Counted from the first letter of the stretch, positions 23,847 through 35,089 are shown. The stretch: DNA of 64,000 bases from Diadema setosum (GCF_964275005.1 NC_092690.1:11350010-11414009), one strand, 5' to 3'. The notes: generated by a model not told the origin, from the sequence alone. Translations and numbers: made by a program.

Positions 23847-26190
23847 GGTATTCAGTAGGACTAATGACCGGCATATGTTGCCATATCATATTCGGTAGGA
23901 GTGAGTGGCATGTTGCCGCATGATATATTCAGTAGGACTGACCGGCATTTTGCCATATAGAACTGACCGGCATGTTGCCATACATGATATATTCAGTAGG
24001 ACTGACCGACATGTTGCCATATGATATTCAGTAGGAGTGACCGGCATGTTGCCATATGATATTAGTAGGAGTGTCGGCATGGTGCCATATGATATATTCA
24101 GTAGCAGTGACCGGCATGTTGCCATTATGATATTCATTAGGAGTGACCGGCATGTTGCCATATATGATATATTATTCAGTAGAACTGACCGGCATGTTGC
24201 CATATGATATTAGTAGGAGTGCCGGCATGGTGCCATATGATATATTCAGTAGCAGTGACCGGCATGTTGCCATATGATATTCAGTAGGACTGACCGGCAT
24301 TTTGCCATATAGAACTGACCGGCATGTTGCCATAATGATATATTCAGTAGGACTGACCGGCATGTTGCCATACATGATATAGTCAGTAGGAGTGACCGGC
24401 ATGTTGCCATATGATATTCAGTAGGAGTGACCGGCATGTTGCCATATGATATTCAGTAGAAGTGATATAGTCAGTAGGAGTGACCGGAATGTTGCCATAT
24501 GATATTCAGTAGGAGTGAACGGCATGTTGCCATCAATGATATATTCAGTATAGGACTGACCGGCATGTTACCATATAGAACTGACCGGCATGTTGCCATA
24601 TATGATATATTCAGTAGGACTGACCGGCATGTTGCCATATGATATATTCAGTAGGACTGACCGGCATGTTGCCATACATGATAATATATTCAGTAGAACT
24701 GACCAGCATGTTGCCATACATGATATATTCAGTAGGACTGACCGGCATGTTGCCATATGATATTAGTAGGAGTGACCGGCATGTTGCCATACATGATATA
24801 GTCAGTAGGAGTGACCGGCATGTTGCCATATGATATTCAGTAGGAGTGACCGGCATGTTGCCATAATGATATATTCAGTATAGGACTGACCGACATGTTA
24901 CCATATAGAACTGACCGGCATGTTGCCATATATGATATATTCAGTAGGACTGACCGGCATGTTGCCATATGATATATTCAGTAGGACTGACCGGCATGTT
25001 GCCATACATGATATATTCAGTAGAACTGACCAGCATGTTGCCATACATGATATAGTCAGTAGGACTGACCGGCATGTTGCCATATGATATTAGTAGGAGT
25101 GACCGGCATGTTGCCATACATGATATAGTCAGTAGGAGTGACCGGCATGTTGCCATATGATATTCAGTAGGAGTGACCGGCATGTTGCCATACATGATAT
25201 ATTCAGTAGGACTGACCGGCATGTTGCCATATGATATTAGTAGGAGTGACCGGCATGTTGCCATACATGATATAGTCAGTAGGAGTGACCGGCATGTTGC
25301 CATATGATATTCAGTAGGAGTGACCGGCATGTTGCCATAATGATATATTCAGTATAGGACTGACCGACATGTTACCATATAGAACTGACCGGCATGTTGC
25401 CATATATGATATATTCAGTAGGACTGACCGGCATGTTGCCATATGATATATTCAGTAGGACTGACCGGCATGTTGCCATACATGATATATTCAGTAGAAC
25501 TGACCAGCATGTTGCCATACATGATATAGTCAGTAGGACTGACCGGCATGTTGCCATATGATATTAGTAGGAGTGACCGGCATGTTGCCATACATGATAT
25601 AGTCAGTAGGAGTGACCGGCATGTTGCCATATGATATTCAGTAGGAGTGACCGGCATGTTGCCATACATGATATAGTCAGTAGGACTGACCGGCATGTTG
25701 CCATATGATATTCAGTAGGGGTGACCGGCATGTTGCCATAATGATATATTCAGTATAGGACTGACCGGCATGTTACCATATAGAACTGACCGGCATGTTG
25801 CCATATATGATATATTCAGTAGGACTGACCGGCATGTTGCCATACATGATATATTCAGTAGAACTGACCAGCATGTTGCCATACATGATATATTCAGTAG
25901 GAGTGACCGGCATGTTGCCATATAATGATATATTCAGTAGGACTGACTGGCATGTTGCCATATATGATATATTCAGTAGGACTGACCGGCATGTTGCATA
26001 TATGATATATTCAGTAGGACTGACCGGCATGTTTCCATATGATATCAGTCAGACTGACCGGCACGTTGCAATATGATATTCTGAATCAGTAGCGGTGATA
26101 ACTGGTGCATGTTGCCATATTGATATTCAGTAGGACTGACTGGCATGTTGCCATATTATCCAGTAGGCCCTGATGACCGGCATGACTGTT
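23847..26190 (-). repeat. Right-arm minisatellite, inverted copy of the left-arm array
   Basis: About sixty-five 30-37 bp units of the same sequence as 8431-10222, reversed (for example TGACCGGCATGTTGCCATA). Blocks of several units recur inside it: the stretch around 24890-25080 is closely repeated near 25370-25560, so the array has grown by segmental duplication. It is longer than the left array, so the arms have diverged in copy number. Confidence 0.95.
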
Positions 26191-26205
26191 GACCTATAAT
26201 CACAT

Positions 26206-26760
26206 AATTCTTACATTATCTCTCAAAATCTATTTGCCTTACTTGGAAGTTTGTTTGTTTTATTCTATTCATACAGTTCATCTGACATGAAGATCTAATT
26301 GTGGTTGCAATTAATGGTAGATGTCTCTGTCTGCTCCGAGAGTGAGAGACTGGGAGCATATCGAAACTCTCCATTTCAGTACACTAATGAAACGACTGTT
26401 GTGTAAAGTCTAATGAGTAGATCCGCTCGCACGTACGTACGCGTACTTGTGCTTTATGCAGTACACGTACTTGCCGTATGCCGATCCAACAGTAACGTGA
26501 GCTAGAGGCAGTGAACTTGTGGTATAATATCATTCGGACCACTACTTTAAGTGCTGTATTGATATATTTATACTTGGTATCTGATCCAAAACCAGGCTTG
26601 ATTTGCTTAGAATTCTGTTTTGAATCCTTTAAAATTGTACGGTTGCAATTATTGGTAATTCGCCGGGGATTCTACGTACGGGATCGCACTGTTTTCGTGC
26701 TTCCGCACGTCCTTAACGGACCAATGAGAGGATGGCACTCCGTCGATCGCTAACGGACAG
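26206..26760. repeat. Right terminal inverted repeat, unique outer part
   Basis: Inverted match of 7876-8430, ending ATCGCTAACGGACAG directly against the target duplication. Read from the HOATZ ATG on the minus strand it gives an early stop (TAA). Confidence 0.93.
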
Positions 26761-26781
26761 TTCAGAAAGAGTGGACGCCAT
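26761..26781 (-). pseudogene. HOATZ: Detached 5' end of HOATZ exon 1 (start codon side)
   Basis: The minus strand reads ATGGCGTCCAC then the 10-bp target duplication TCTTTCTGAA. Removing the transposon and one copy of the duplication restores MASTLSENFG in frame with the exon remainder at 7667-7865. In the present arrangement the original ATG reads into the transposon's right terminal repeat and ends at TAA after 22 codons, so this start can no longer make HOATZ without an unusual splice. Confidence 0.85.
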
Positions 26782-26880
26782 TTTCGTTCGTTGTCAAGAA
26801 CGCCGACTTCCGTTTCCATCTAAATGTGCCGTTTTCGTCAAGAGAGGGAGGTATTCTGCTTACACTGCTTACAGGGGGCA
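26782..26880 (-). promoter_or_regulatory. Original HOATZ 5' untranslated region and proximal promoter
   Basis: The sequence directly upstream (minus strand) of the detached HOATZ ATG, including GGAAACGGAAGTCGG, which contains an ETS-type CGGAAGT core. It is separated from most of the HOATZ gene by the 18.9-kb transposon, and the transposase gene lies downstream in the same orientation. Confidence 0.45.
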
Positions 26881-27010
26881 TTATGAAGCAGTTTGGTCGG
26901 ATATTTTTCTGACAAACTGTTACAAGCTACGGAAATCCTTGCATCTGATTGGCTGAGAGCAAATTTATCCGTCAACTTTGTGGGACAAAACGCTTCATGA
27001 AATGCCCCCA
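26876..27010. mobile_element. MITE with GGGGGCATTATGAAGC ends, next to the HOATZ promoter
   Basis: GGGGGCATTATGAAGC on the left and GCTTCATGAAATGCCCCC on the right are imperfect inverses. The interior CCTTGCATCTGATTGGCTGA recurs at about 55290, so this is a repeat family. It places an inverted CCAAT box (GATTGGCTG) about 170 bp upstream of the original HOATZ start. Confidence 0.6.
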
Positions 27011-27241
27011 GAGCGGCTTACACGTTCGCTGGCAAAATAAGCAATTGGGAGTATGAATGTGAATTGAGCGAATATTATTATTTTGCTGTCTACTTCTTAG
27101 ATCTTTAAGTTTTTGTATCTTTATGAGTCAAACTGTGTAGGAGTAGGAACCCAGTGTAAGAGGCAAATAGGATAGGTGATATCGAGTGGGATTTGGGAAA
27201 AATGCATTTATGTGTTGTTGTTTTTTTCTGCACTCATTTAA

Positions 27242-27465
27242 AGGAAACTCAAGCCAACGTAAAATATAATGTGGATTGAGTGAAAGCAGCTGCATAAAAA
27301 CACAATTAGTCATCACCGAAGTTTGCGGAAAACCGGACAATCGATTCAAAAGTTTTAAATTGAGCTTAATTACTTTTACTTTTATAGCATGGTGAAAGAG
27401 CACTTGACTAGCCTCATTCAGAAAGCAGGGGAACGATACAAGTCCATGAATTTGGTACTTTTCCT
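27242..27465. mobile_element. TTAA-flanked MITE
   Basis: TTAA then AGGAAA on the left, TTTCCT then TTAA on the right. Interior words such as CCGGACAATCGATTCAAAAG match the other TTAA MITEs of this window (53.5, 54.3 and 55.7 kb). TTAA target sites are typical of Kolobok and piggyBac-type transposons. Confidence 0.55.
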
Positions 27466-27505
27466 TTAAAAAAAGAAAAAAAGAACAGATGCGGAATTCT
27501 CCTTA

Positions 27506-27513
27506 CATTGTAT

Positions 27514-27587
<74 letters not shown>

Positions 27588-27622
27588 TAATAATAATAAT
27601 AATAATATAATAATAATAATAT
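27506..27622. repeat. (TAA)n microsatellite
   Basis: About 115 bp of AAT/TAA units with one GAT interruption. Confidence 0.95.
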
Positions 27623-27863
27623 TAATATATGGCGCTTCATACTGGCGTTTCTAAGCGCACTTGTGCTACTCACACAAAAAGACTAGAAGACTAGAACACT
27701 AGAAAACTAAAACTAGAAAAAAAATAAAGCTAGGGTACACACTATTTGTCCATATTACAATCAATTAAGTAACCGTTTCTGTTATTTCATAATCATCTTC
27801 TATGTAAAATCTACTATGTATTCTTCTTCAGACCTATTACATATGCATCGATTGATTGGTTAC

Positions 27864-28092
27864 AGCTCGTTATTCCGAAGGCTCCTCAGTCCGAAGATTT
27901 GTTATTCCGAAAGTTCGTTTTTCCGAATTTCATTTTCGGATTAACAAATCTTCGGAATAACGAACCTTTGGAATAACGCCACAAATGTTCGGATCAACGA
28001 ACCTCTAGGTATAGGGAATTTGTGTGTTTCGGATTAACGAACCTTCGGAATAACGAACCTTCGGAATATCGGACCTTCGGAATAACGAACAG
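27864..28092. mobile_element. Inverted-repeat element built from TTCGGAATAACGAAC units
   Basis: The left part carries CGTTATTCCGAA units and the right part their inverse TTCGGAATAACGAAC, four or so in tandem near 28030-28090. The whole can fold on itself. Non-coding; superfamily not assigned. Confidence 0.6.
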
Positions 28093-29771
28093 CACCCGAA
28101 TGGGTTAACCTGCACAATTTTGATTTCTTCACTGTCGATATGAATTCTGATTCTGAAAGATTGTTCTTCCCCCTTTCTCTTGTCCTTATGGCCCGAATTC
28201 ACGGTCATGGTGATTCATGATAAGGATTTTGATACATGACAGAAGTCGTCAATATTAGAAAACAACATTGCAACATAGAATCAAGCAAGAAATATGAGAG
28301 CGCCATCACATGGCTCTCCTAGTCGACGGTCTCGTTAAATAAAGGCGTTTATAACGAACATCAAGAAAGAACCAGAATTAGACCGATTAGAAGACATTCG
28401 TTGTTTTTTAAAGGTTTCAGTGTAGGTATGCTGATGTTCAACTATTTGCATCAACATTTTTATTAACTCTAATAACACTGAGTAATATGTTGATGTACTT
28501 ATAGTAAGGCCTATATACTCTGTACATTGGATGAATAATAATATTTTTATTTTTTAACAATCTATCTGACCAGCTCATATGCATTAATGATTTTGACTGG
28601 ATTTGTTTTTGCCTGTAAAGAGTACGCAATTAATTAATTAATTAATTAATTATTTATCTATTCTTGCACGTGGGTAGACACCTGTATGCAATATGAGCTC
28701 TAAAATATTAAGATATTGAATTGATGCATTATACAGTAGTTATATTATAATCATTAAAGGAGGTAGTAGGTGAGCTCGCCAAGTAACCTACCGCCTTTGT
28801 ATTATGATTATGTTATAGTTTTCCTGTCTTGAGATGATCTTATGGAGGGCTGCACATGTAAAACCTGTGTATTTATTTACTTGTCATCGCAGTTTATGAC
28901 TCAACTATGCCACCGTGAACTCATACTTATTGTTTGTTGAATGGTGTTGATAAGAAATATATATTTAGATCAAAACTAATCCTATAGTGATTGGTTGAAA
29001 GAACTTTACATGATTATGTACGTCAATCATATTTAAGATCAAAATATTACTTCTCTAGTGATTGGTTGAGAGAGTTTCACCTGATCATACTATGCTTTTT
29101 CAATTATTTGAGAATGTTAGCCTGTTTGACACTTCATGGTATACTATCTAGAAAGTTACTTCACTGTTTATGACAACATTTTCCAAACATTGGACTATTT
29201 GTGATTTGATGTCAAGCAATCGTGACAAAATAAAGCACTCGCGTGCTTCTTCGTACGGTCGTGTCTTTCTTGTGACTTGGCAAAAAACAATATCGTAACA
29301 TCACCGCCCATTCGTCATATTATGGTCACGGTAGGAAGGCATCCACAATATCGCATCCACCACACGATTTTCGCCTCATATTTTCCCTTCTCTTGATTAA
29401 ATTTTTGATCCCTAAAAAACAAAACCATTCCGAGTGTCGAATTTCTGATTAAAATTACGGGGCTTGGTGCTTCCAGAAATAGGCTTACTTTACTGAGGGG
29501 ATGTGCCTCTCAGTAAATAGTATATTATGCTGTGCCCCTCTGTTTTATCCAGAAAACTCACGAGGCAAAGTTTATTTTGTATATCACATTTTGGATTAAG
29601 AATATATTTTATCGATAGATGGAAGAGCTTCTGAAATCACGTGATTTTAGGTAGGCCTACGTGCATTTTCAGCAATGTCAGAATGTCGGCATGTTTAACA
29701 CTCAGTGGAGTACTGTTTTGCGAAATGACTTCATTCTTTATGGTGGCATTGTCAAAATAGTGTACACTGTG

Positions 29772-30140
29772 AAATGATATCTCAAAGCAGTTGTGACATC
29801 ACAAAGCGATTCTGACATGGAGCTGCGCTGCTTCTTACGATCACTTTGTAAAATGTAATAAATTAATTGTGACATCACAAAGCAATTCTGACAGAGCGCT
29901 GCAGCGTGTCTGCTTGATACGATCTTGGTTAAATGTAACAAAGTAATTGTGACATCACAAAGCAATTCTGGCATCGCGCGTTGCTTCTAGGTGAAATGTA
30001 ACAATTTCCAATGCTAGGAAAGCAATTGTGACAACACAAAACAAAATAAGATTATCATCGCGCGCTGCTTCCGGTCACACTGTGAAATGTAACGAATTCA
30101 ACAAAGCAATCATCATTGTGACATCACAAAGCAGTCAACT
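29772..30140. repeat. Imperfect tandem repeat with TTGTGACATCACAAAGC palindromes
   Basis: Five to six diverged units of roughly 85 bp, each with TTGTGACATCACAAAGC or a close variant followed by TTCTGACA, a GCGCTGCTTC-like stretch and GAAATGTAAC. A related sequence is at about 29219 (CGTGACAAAATAAAGC). The palindromic TTGTGACATCACAA core resembles a bZIP-type site. Confidence 0.75.
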
Positions 30141-30316
30141 TACAGTGACATCGCGGCCCTACTTGGTACTGTACGATCCCTCCAAAACATCGCGCCCACC
30201 CCCATGACTTCCTTCCTCCTTCTGTTTGAAATCTTGATCCCAAATATGATAACAAAATAATATACTCTGACTACTTTCGGTGATATAGGCCTACTATTTG
30301 GAGTCACCTTACCTCT

Positions 30317-30317
30317 G

Positions 30318-30355
<38 letters not shown>

Positions 30356-30372
30356 CAATATTATTTTTATTA
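30317..30372. repeat. (ATT)n microsatellite
   Basis: About 50 bp of TTA units with short interruptions. Confidence 0.9.
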
Positions 30373-30589
30373 TTATCATCACCATCACTATACATAATAA
30401 ATAGGCCTGTAATTAGAAGTAAGCCTATCGCTGGTAGTAAATATGATAATAATTAATATGATTATAACATCAATAATTACCATATTACTGTCAGTTTTCC
30501 TTTCATACCTCTATCATACTCACAAACTATGAGGGGAACAAGAGACACTACGAGGCTAAAATAATTTTTGTTGATGGGATCGTGGCACG

Positions 30590-30851
30590 TCACGGTGTAA
30601 ACATTACAAAAGGCCGTTGACCTCACATCGAGTACGCAAGTATTATCCTACTACTGTACTGCTGCACTGCTCGCTGCTGCCGCATTGTTTGTATGCGCTG
30701 CTCCAGAATGCATAAGTAAACCGAGTGCAGTTCGTGGACGAGAGAGTGTTCTTGATGTAATAAAGTAGGGCTAGAATCTAGAAAAGGGCTGCGCTAATCT
30801 AACAGTCTTCACAATCGAGCCTGATGATATGCTGATATAACCACCTTCAAG
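30590..30851 (+). promoter_or_regulatory. Possible promoter and 5' non-coding exon of the 37-kb gene
   Basis: A relatively GC-rich stretch with CACGTCACGG, ending in a good donor (TTCAAG then GTAAGATA). The gene at 37,038 has a plausible acceptor at 36991-36995 directly upstream of its ATG exon, so it needs an upstream exon; this is the best one I can see. The link spans 6.1 kb and includes an LTR element. Confidence 0.3.
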
Positions 30852-32842
30852 GTAAGATAAACGTGGATATTAGCCCAAAGCTAGTACCAGCAGTTACGAG
30901 GTAGAGTCTTGACTCGAACCTAATGACTGGAGTCGATAGCTAGCTGTGTGACAAAGCTTCGGCAGTACGTTTGTGAAGCCAACATTACTCTTAGGGCAAG
31001 TGAGAGTACAATAGCCTACCTAGCTACCGGGAGCGAGTGAGGGTCTCCGTTACGTAGTCAGTTCTGTGCGGATGTTTGTTTTGCTTCTCCGTTTAAGTTC
31101 AAATTCATGGTGGCAGCCCATTTATTTCCACAAGTGTCAACCCAGGACCTGCACAGTTTGACACTTTTCGGTCTAGCTGATAACTGAGTGATATTAATGC
31201 TTTGTTTCAAAGCGGTATTCAGGCATTTCACTGCATTTGGTACCACTACCAGTACGTTCTATTCTCACACACATGCTCAGCTCCTCCACAAAGCACTCTT
31301 CCAACAAAAGAATTTATGGAGTCACTGTGATGTGACACCGAGTAAAAGTGAGTTACCACAAGGAAGGTGTCTTGGTCAAGGGAAAATTCTCCGCAAGATT
31401 AGATTGGAAGCTGCCTCGTACTGTGGTAATTTACTCATACTGATTGAAGCAAAATAACTCTAATTGATATTTTGGGTTACAGAATGATTATTCTTGCATG
31501 CTTCATTTTCTCCATAATGTCATTTGTAGGCCATAAATGATAACATTATTGCAATAAACATCATTGTCGAGTGCATGCAGAAATAATGAGTACCAGTTCC
31601 AGATTAGATTGCTACTCATCGTGTGCATTTATACTTGTATGCTCATAAACATGCCTTGCGGAGGCACAAGTTGTGTCCTTCCTTCTGTGTGTATTTTTTC
31701 TTTGTGTTTGTCACAACCGATCACTTTCATGAAGTAATTTTTTGGAGGTTATACTTGTGAACACGTTCAAATATATTTTTGTCATAGTAGTTCAAGTCCT
31801 CCACAATATGATCACTCGTTTCAGCCACTACAGGCTACAATCTCGGCTTGACAGATTATCTATCTTTAGATAATAGTATGGCTTCTTTTTTTGCAGACAT
31901 AAAAACTGAGTAACAAAGCCATCGTGGTATGTGTTCCTTGCATAGAGTACAGCATTTTGAAGACATTTTTTGACAACTTAGTAGATCTAGAGGCAAAACC
32001 AAATGTGGTACCAAATACCACTTCACAAAGTGATATTTTGAAAGAATAAGTCTTGCTTTGTCCCATCTGGATGTATCTTTATGGTGAATGATTGGAAATT
32101 ATGTTATAATCTAATTTCAGAAAAATGAGATATTTGCAACAGGAATTGAATGGATTGAGCATTAATTAAAGCATGTGCTTTGTGTAAGTGTATGCTGCTG
32201 CAATGAAACAGATCACACATGTGTTTAATGTCTAAAGATGGCTTTAGCTGTCCTACATGTAAGTGTACATTTGTTTACCCCTACACAATCTTTTGTGCTT
32301 ATGCTTCAACTACTATGTAGAGTGATTGACATTTTTTTTTTTTATCAGAAAAGATTGTAAAAAATAGGAATTGCCTGTGTTGCTTGTCTGGGTATCAGCA
32401 AAAAGACTACTTTCAAGTTTGTTTGTTCTTGGCCATTAGGCATGTGCTTACTGTTTGATCGAGAACCATTACACAAGAGTGTAAACAGTAGCCCAGTAAA
32501 CCAGGGGGATAGCTGTGACAGAACTTATCTAAGAACAAATAAAGATAAGTCATGCAGATAAAAGCTGACAAGTGTGTCTGAAACGTGAGTAGGCCTACAG
32601 TATATGGTTTTACAATGTAGAGAGCATAGGGTAACTTTTTAAAGGTATTATTGTGAATATGAACATTGCATTATCACCAATTACTGGATGATGATTACTG
32701 ATACGTAATTGTGTGTGTGTGTGTGTGTGTGTAAATGTTTTTCTGTGGCTTTATTTAGAGAAAGATCAAAAGTTCGTTGACAGTAATGTAGCATACGTAG
32801 GCTAACTTTATTTTGTTTGAGCTACACAGTGCATGACACAAA
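30852..32842. other. Non-coding stretch, probably intron
   Basis: No convincing coding exon. Short frames lack family features. A (GT)n tract lies at 32710-32732. Confidence 0.5.
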
Positions 32843-32846
32843 CTTG

Positions 32847-33271
32847 TGTGGTAAATGGAAATATGCGGTCTGTTATTGTTGCGTCAATGCGTTGATGCGC
32901 GTTGTGTTCATGCCAATGACGCAGCTTGCGTGTGGTTGGCATCGTTGGCATGGGCACAACGCAACTTTTATTTTCATGAGATAAGATGACGCAGATTTAA
33001 TTGATTCTTGACTTTAACTTTGACTTGTGAGACAAATGGACGTGGACATAGTCTCTGCCAGCTCTTTGGTGTCGAATAATCAAAAGTTCGACTATATTTG
33101 TTATTCTGTATAGAGTCTAGTCTTACTGGCGCATTGAATGTACGCACGAGTATAATACGGAGTAACGGAGTTTATACATGTATCGGCAGACTGAGACTGT
33201 TTGATTTATTCAATAAAATCTATGCAACGTACTGGAGACTGTCAGTGTCATCATTAACCCGGCTTACAACA
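32847..33271 (+). repeat. Left LTR
   Basis: 425 bp, TG...CA ends, containing AATAAA at about 33211 that may serve as the polyadenylation signal. Confidence 0.9.
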
Positions 33272-33862
33272 AATGGTGTCAGGAGTGGGATGATGACAGC
33301 CTGACGGAGTGATCCACTTCATCCAGTTGAAGAACCCTGATCGACGAATAACAGCCTCGAGTATGACGGAATAATGGTCCACGTTTCGCTCCGAGGAGAC
33401 CTGCTGTTTTGACTACACTTTGGTAGCAGACAGGAGTATGGAGGAGTGCTGGGTAATCTTGATCTTGATCTTGATGGTGTAGATCGATCTACGTTGATCA
33501 GCCCTGGTAGAGCAGCACTATACTCTGTGAGGCAGCTTCATGATGATCAGGCTCGTCGATGGTGGGCTGGAGACTGGAGCTGATGGTCCGTCGGGAGTTT
33601 TGCTGTGGACGTCGGAGTGCGCTGGCGTGCGTCGGGGGCGGCTGAACATCAATCGGGATGCGAAATCGACGGTTACAGATCTGCGATATGACATCTCACG
33701 CACTGAGCAAGTATTTGGTAACTGAAATAATGGATGATGCTGAACTTTCGTTTAACCGATTGGACTTCATGCAGATTTTGGACCTATGATGCCATTTGGG
33801 CATTACGTTTCATGTTTGAAAATGACGTGTCTTAATTGGTCAGTTTAACTGCGTAATTAGTC

Positions 33863-35089
33863 ATGTGTGAACAGTTTGTTTCAAATAAGGATGTGCGAAT
33901 TGATAATTTCTCTTTGACATCATTTGGACAGGCAATGAAAGGGTTGTGTGTAAATCTCGCTCTAGGCCATGCACTAATTGAAAAGTTTAGTGGGTATTGT
34001 GAAGATGGCACTGAAACACCTTTTTCTAACTGGATGGAAATGTTTAATCTCGCAGTTGAGCCTTTCAGTCTAAGTGATGAGGAAAAGGCTAGAGTTTTAG
34101 TGAACAACCTCATAGGGCCAGCAAGAGAAGAGATTCGCTATTGTCTGTCGGATGAGAAGCGGAGGAGCTTTACCGAGGTTGTAAAAGCTCTCCGTCTGTG
34201 TTTTAGTCGAGAGAATTCTCACTATTTGCGGTGTTTGTTCTATAAACGTGTTCAACGTGATGATGAAGACTTGGCAGGCTTCAGTACGGCTCTCATGCGT
34301 CTTTATGCAAAATTGGTAGATGCTGCAGACGATGAGAAGGAAGCTGCGGCTCTGAGGCAGCTTAGAGATGAAGCTCTGTCCAGTCAGTTTGTCAGTGGAA
34401 CACGGGATGAGAGGGAACGAATTTTGTTGAGGCGTTTGCACATGAAAAATCGGGGATGCCGATTTGAAGTGCTTAGGAGAGAAGCACTATTAGTTCTCCG
34501 TGATGACTGTATGCTAGAGGGAGATGGGTTGAAAACTGGGAGTGCTGATGCTGGAACACAAGGAATGTTCACTGACTTGGTTGCTCAGCAGCTAGATCTT
34601 TCCTCAGATACAGCTGGACAGGAGAAGGAGGATGCCATATCTACTCTTTTGGATGGGGGATCGCAGATTCTGGGTTGCGTTGATGTAGATGAGGGTGGTG
34701 CAGAAATTGATGCTGGGGGACATGGACATGAGTCATGTGATGAACAGGTTGATGCAAAGGATTTAGATGCTGGGGTGCTTCTAATTGCAAAACCTGTGGG
34801 AGAGGGTACCAAGAGGGGTCCCGAATTATCACATGAAGGTCAGGATGTCCAAAAGCATGCAAAAGTGCAGCCACCAAGCACTCACGTAGCGCCAAAGGAG
34901 TGGTCAATTTCAAAAGAGGGGAATATTACTCATGGTAACATTGTTGTCAGTGATGTAATAACAAGGGAGGCATGCATACCTATCTGTAACGTGTGGAAGA
35001 ATGGATGTCATGTTCAGGGAACGGTATGGGGGCCCTGGGAGTCCAATTGGAGACCGAATTTTCATGAAAGCTTGGTCGCTGCAGGTTAG
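33863..35089 (+). CDS. Gag-like protein of the LTR element
   Basis: One open frame of 408 codons lies between the LTRs. Its first half has the retrotransposon gag pattern: FSNWMEMFNLAVEPF, then ALVNNL-like VLVNNLIGPA, then a helical stretch with SGTRDERERILLRRLHM. The second half is acidic and low in features, and no clear CCHC zinc knuckle is seen. Presumably it forms the particle shell in which element RNA is packaged, with enzymes supplied by a related element. Confidence 0.7.
   Translation: MCEQFVSNKDVRIDNFSLTSFGQAMKGLCVNLALGHALIEKFSGYCEDGTETPFSNWMEMFNLAVEPFSLSDEEKARVLVNNLIGPAREEIRYCLSDEKRRSFTEVVKALRLCFSRENSHYLRCLFYKRVQRDDEDLAGFSTALMRLYAKLVDAADDEKEAAALRQLRDEALSSQFVSGTRDERERILLRRLHMKNRGCRFEVLRREALLVLRDDCMLEGDGLKTGSADAGTQGMFTDLVAQQLDLSSDTAGQEKEDAISTLLDGGSQILGCVDVDEGGAEIDAGGHGHESCDEQVDAKDLDAGVLLIAKPVGEGTKRGPELSHEGQDVQKHAKVQPPSTHVAPKEWSISKEGNITHGNIVVSDVITREACIPICNVWKNGCHVQGTVWGPWESNWRPNFHESLVAAG

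Larger units (their letters stand above)
7876..26760 (-). mobile_element. Giant Mutator-like (MULE) DNA transposon with minisatellite-bearing inverted repeats
   Basis: 18,885 bp bounded by inverted ends (CTG, C or T, CCGTTAGCGATCGACGG) and a perfect 10-bp target duplication. From the left: unique terminal repeat 7876-8430, minisatellite 8431-10222, AT microsatellites, a 34-bp satellite near 11036-12395, short dispersed modules 12470-13725, transposase gene 13874-22660 on the minus strand, its promoter-like 5' region to about 23350, then the inverted minisatellite and terminal repeat. The three transposase exons join in phase and encode the expected domains, so the element may be autonomous. 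The two terminal unique segments look nearly identical, which suggests recent activity or gene conversion between ends. Length and repeat-filled inverted ends are unusual for a MULE and resemble fold-back transposons; sea urchins are known to carry fold-back TU elements, though I cannot show homology. Confidence 0.93.
28093..30580. other. Intergenic sequence with duplicated modules
   Basis: No gene found. It contains a fragment of the GGCCCGAATTCACG MITE (about 28191), a (TTAA)n tract at 28629-28652, and a duplicated module of about 75 bp near 28970 and 29040 containing AGTGATTGGTTGA (inverted CCAAT). The TGACATCA cluster described separately also lies here. Confidence 0.6.

Noticed and set aside
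7876-26760. Polinton or other large virus-like element
   Set aside because: Size and long inverted ends fit, but the only long gene is a MULE transposase, and the 10-bp duplication is not the 6 bp of Polintons. No polymerase, integrase or capsid-type gene seen.
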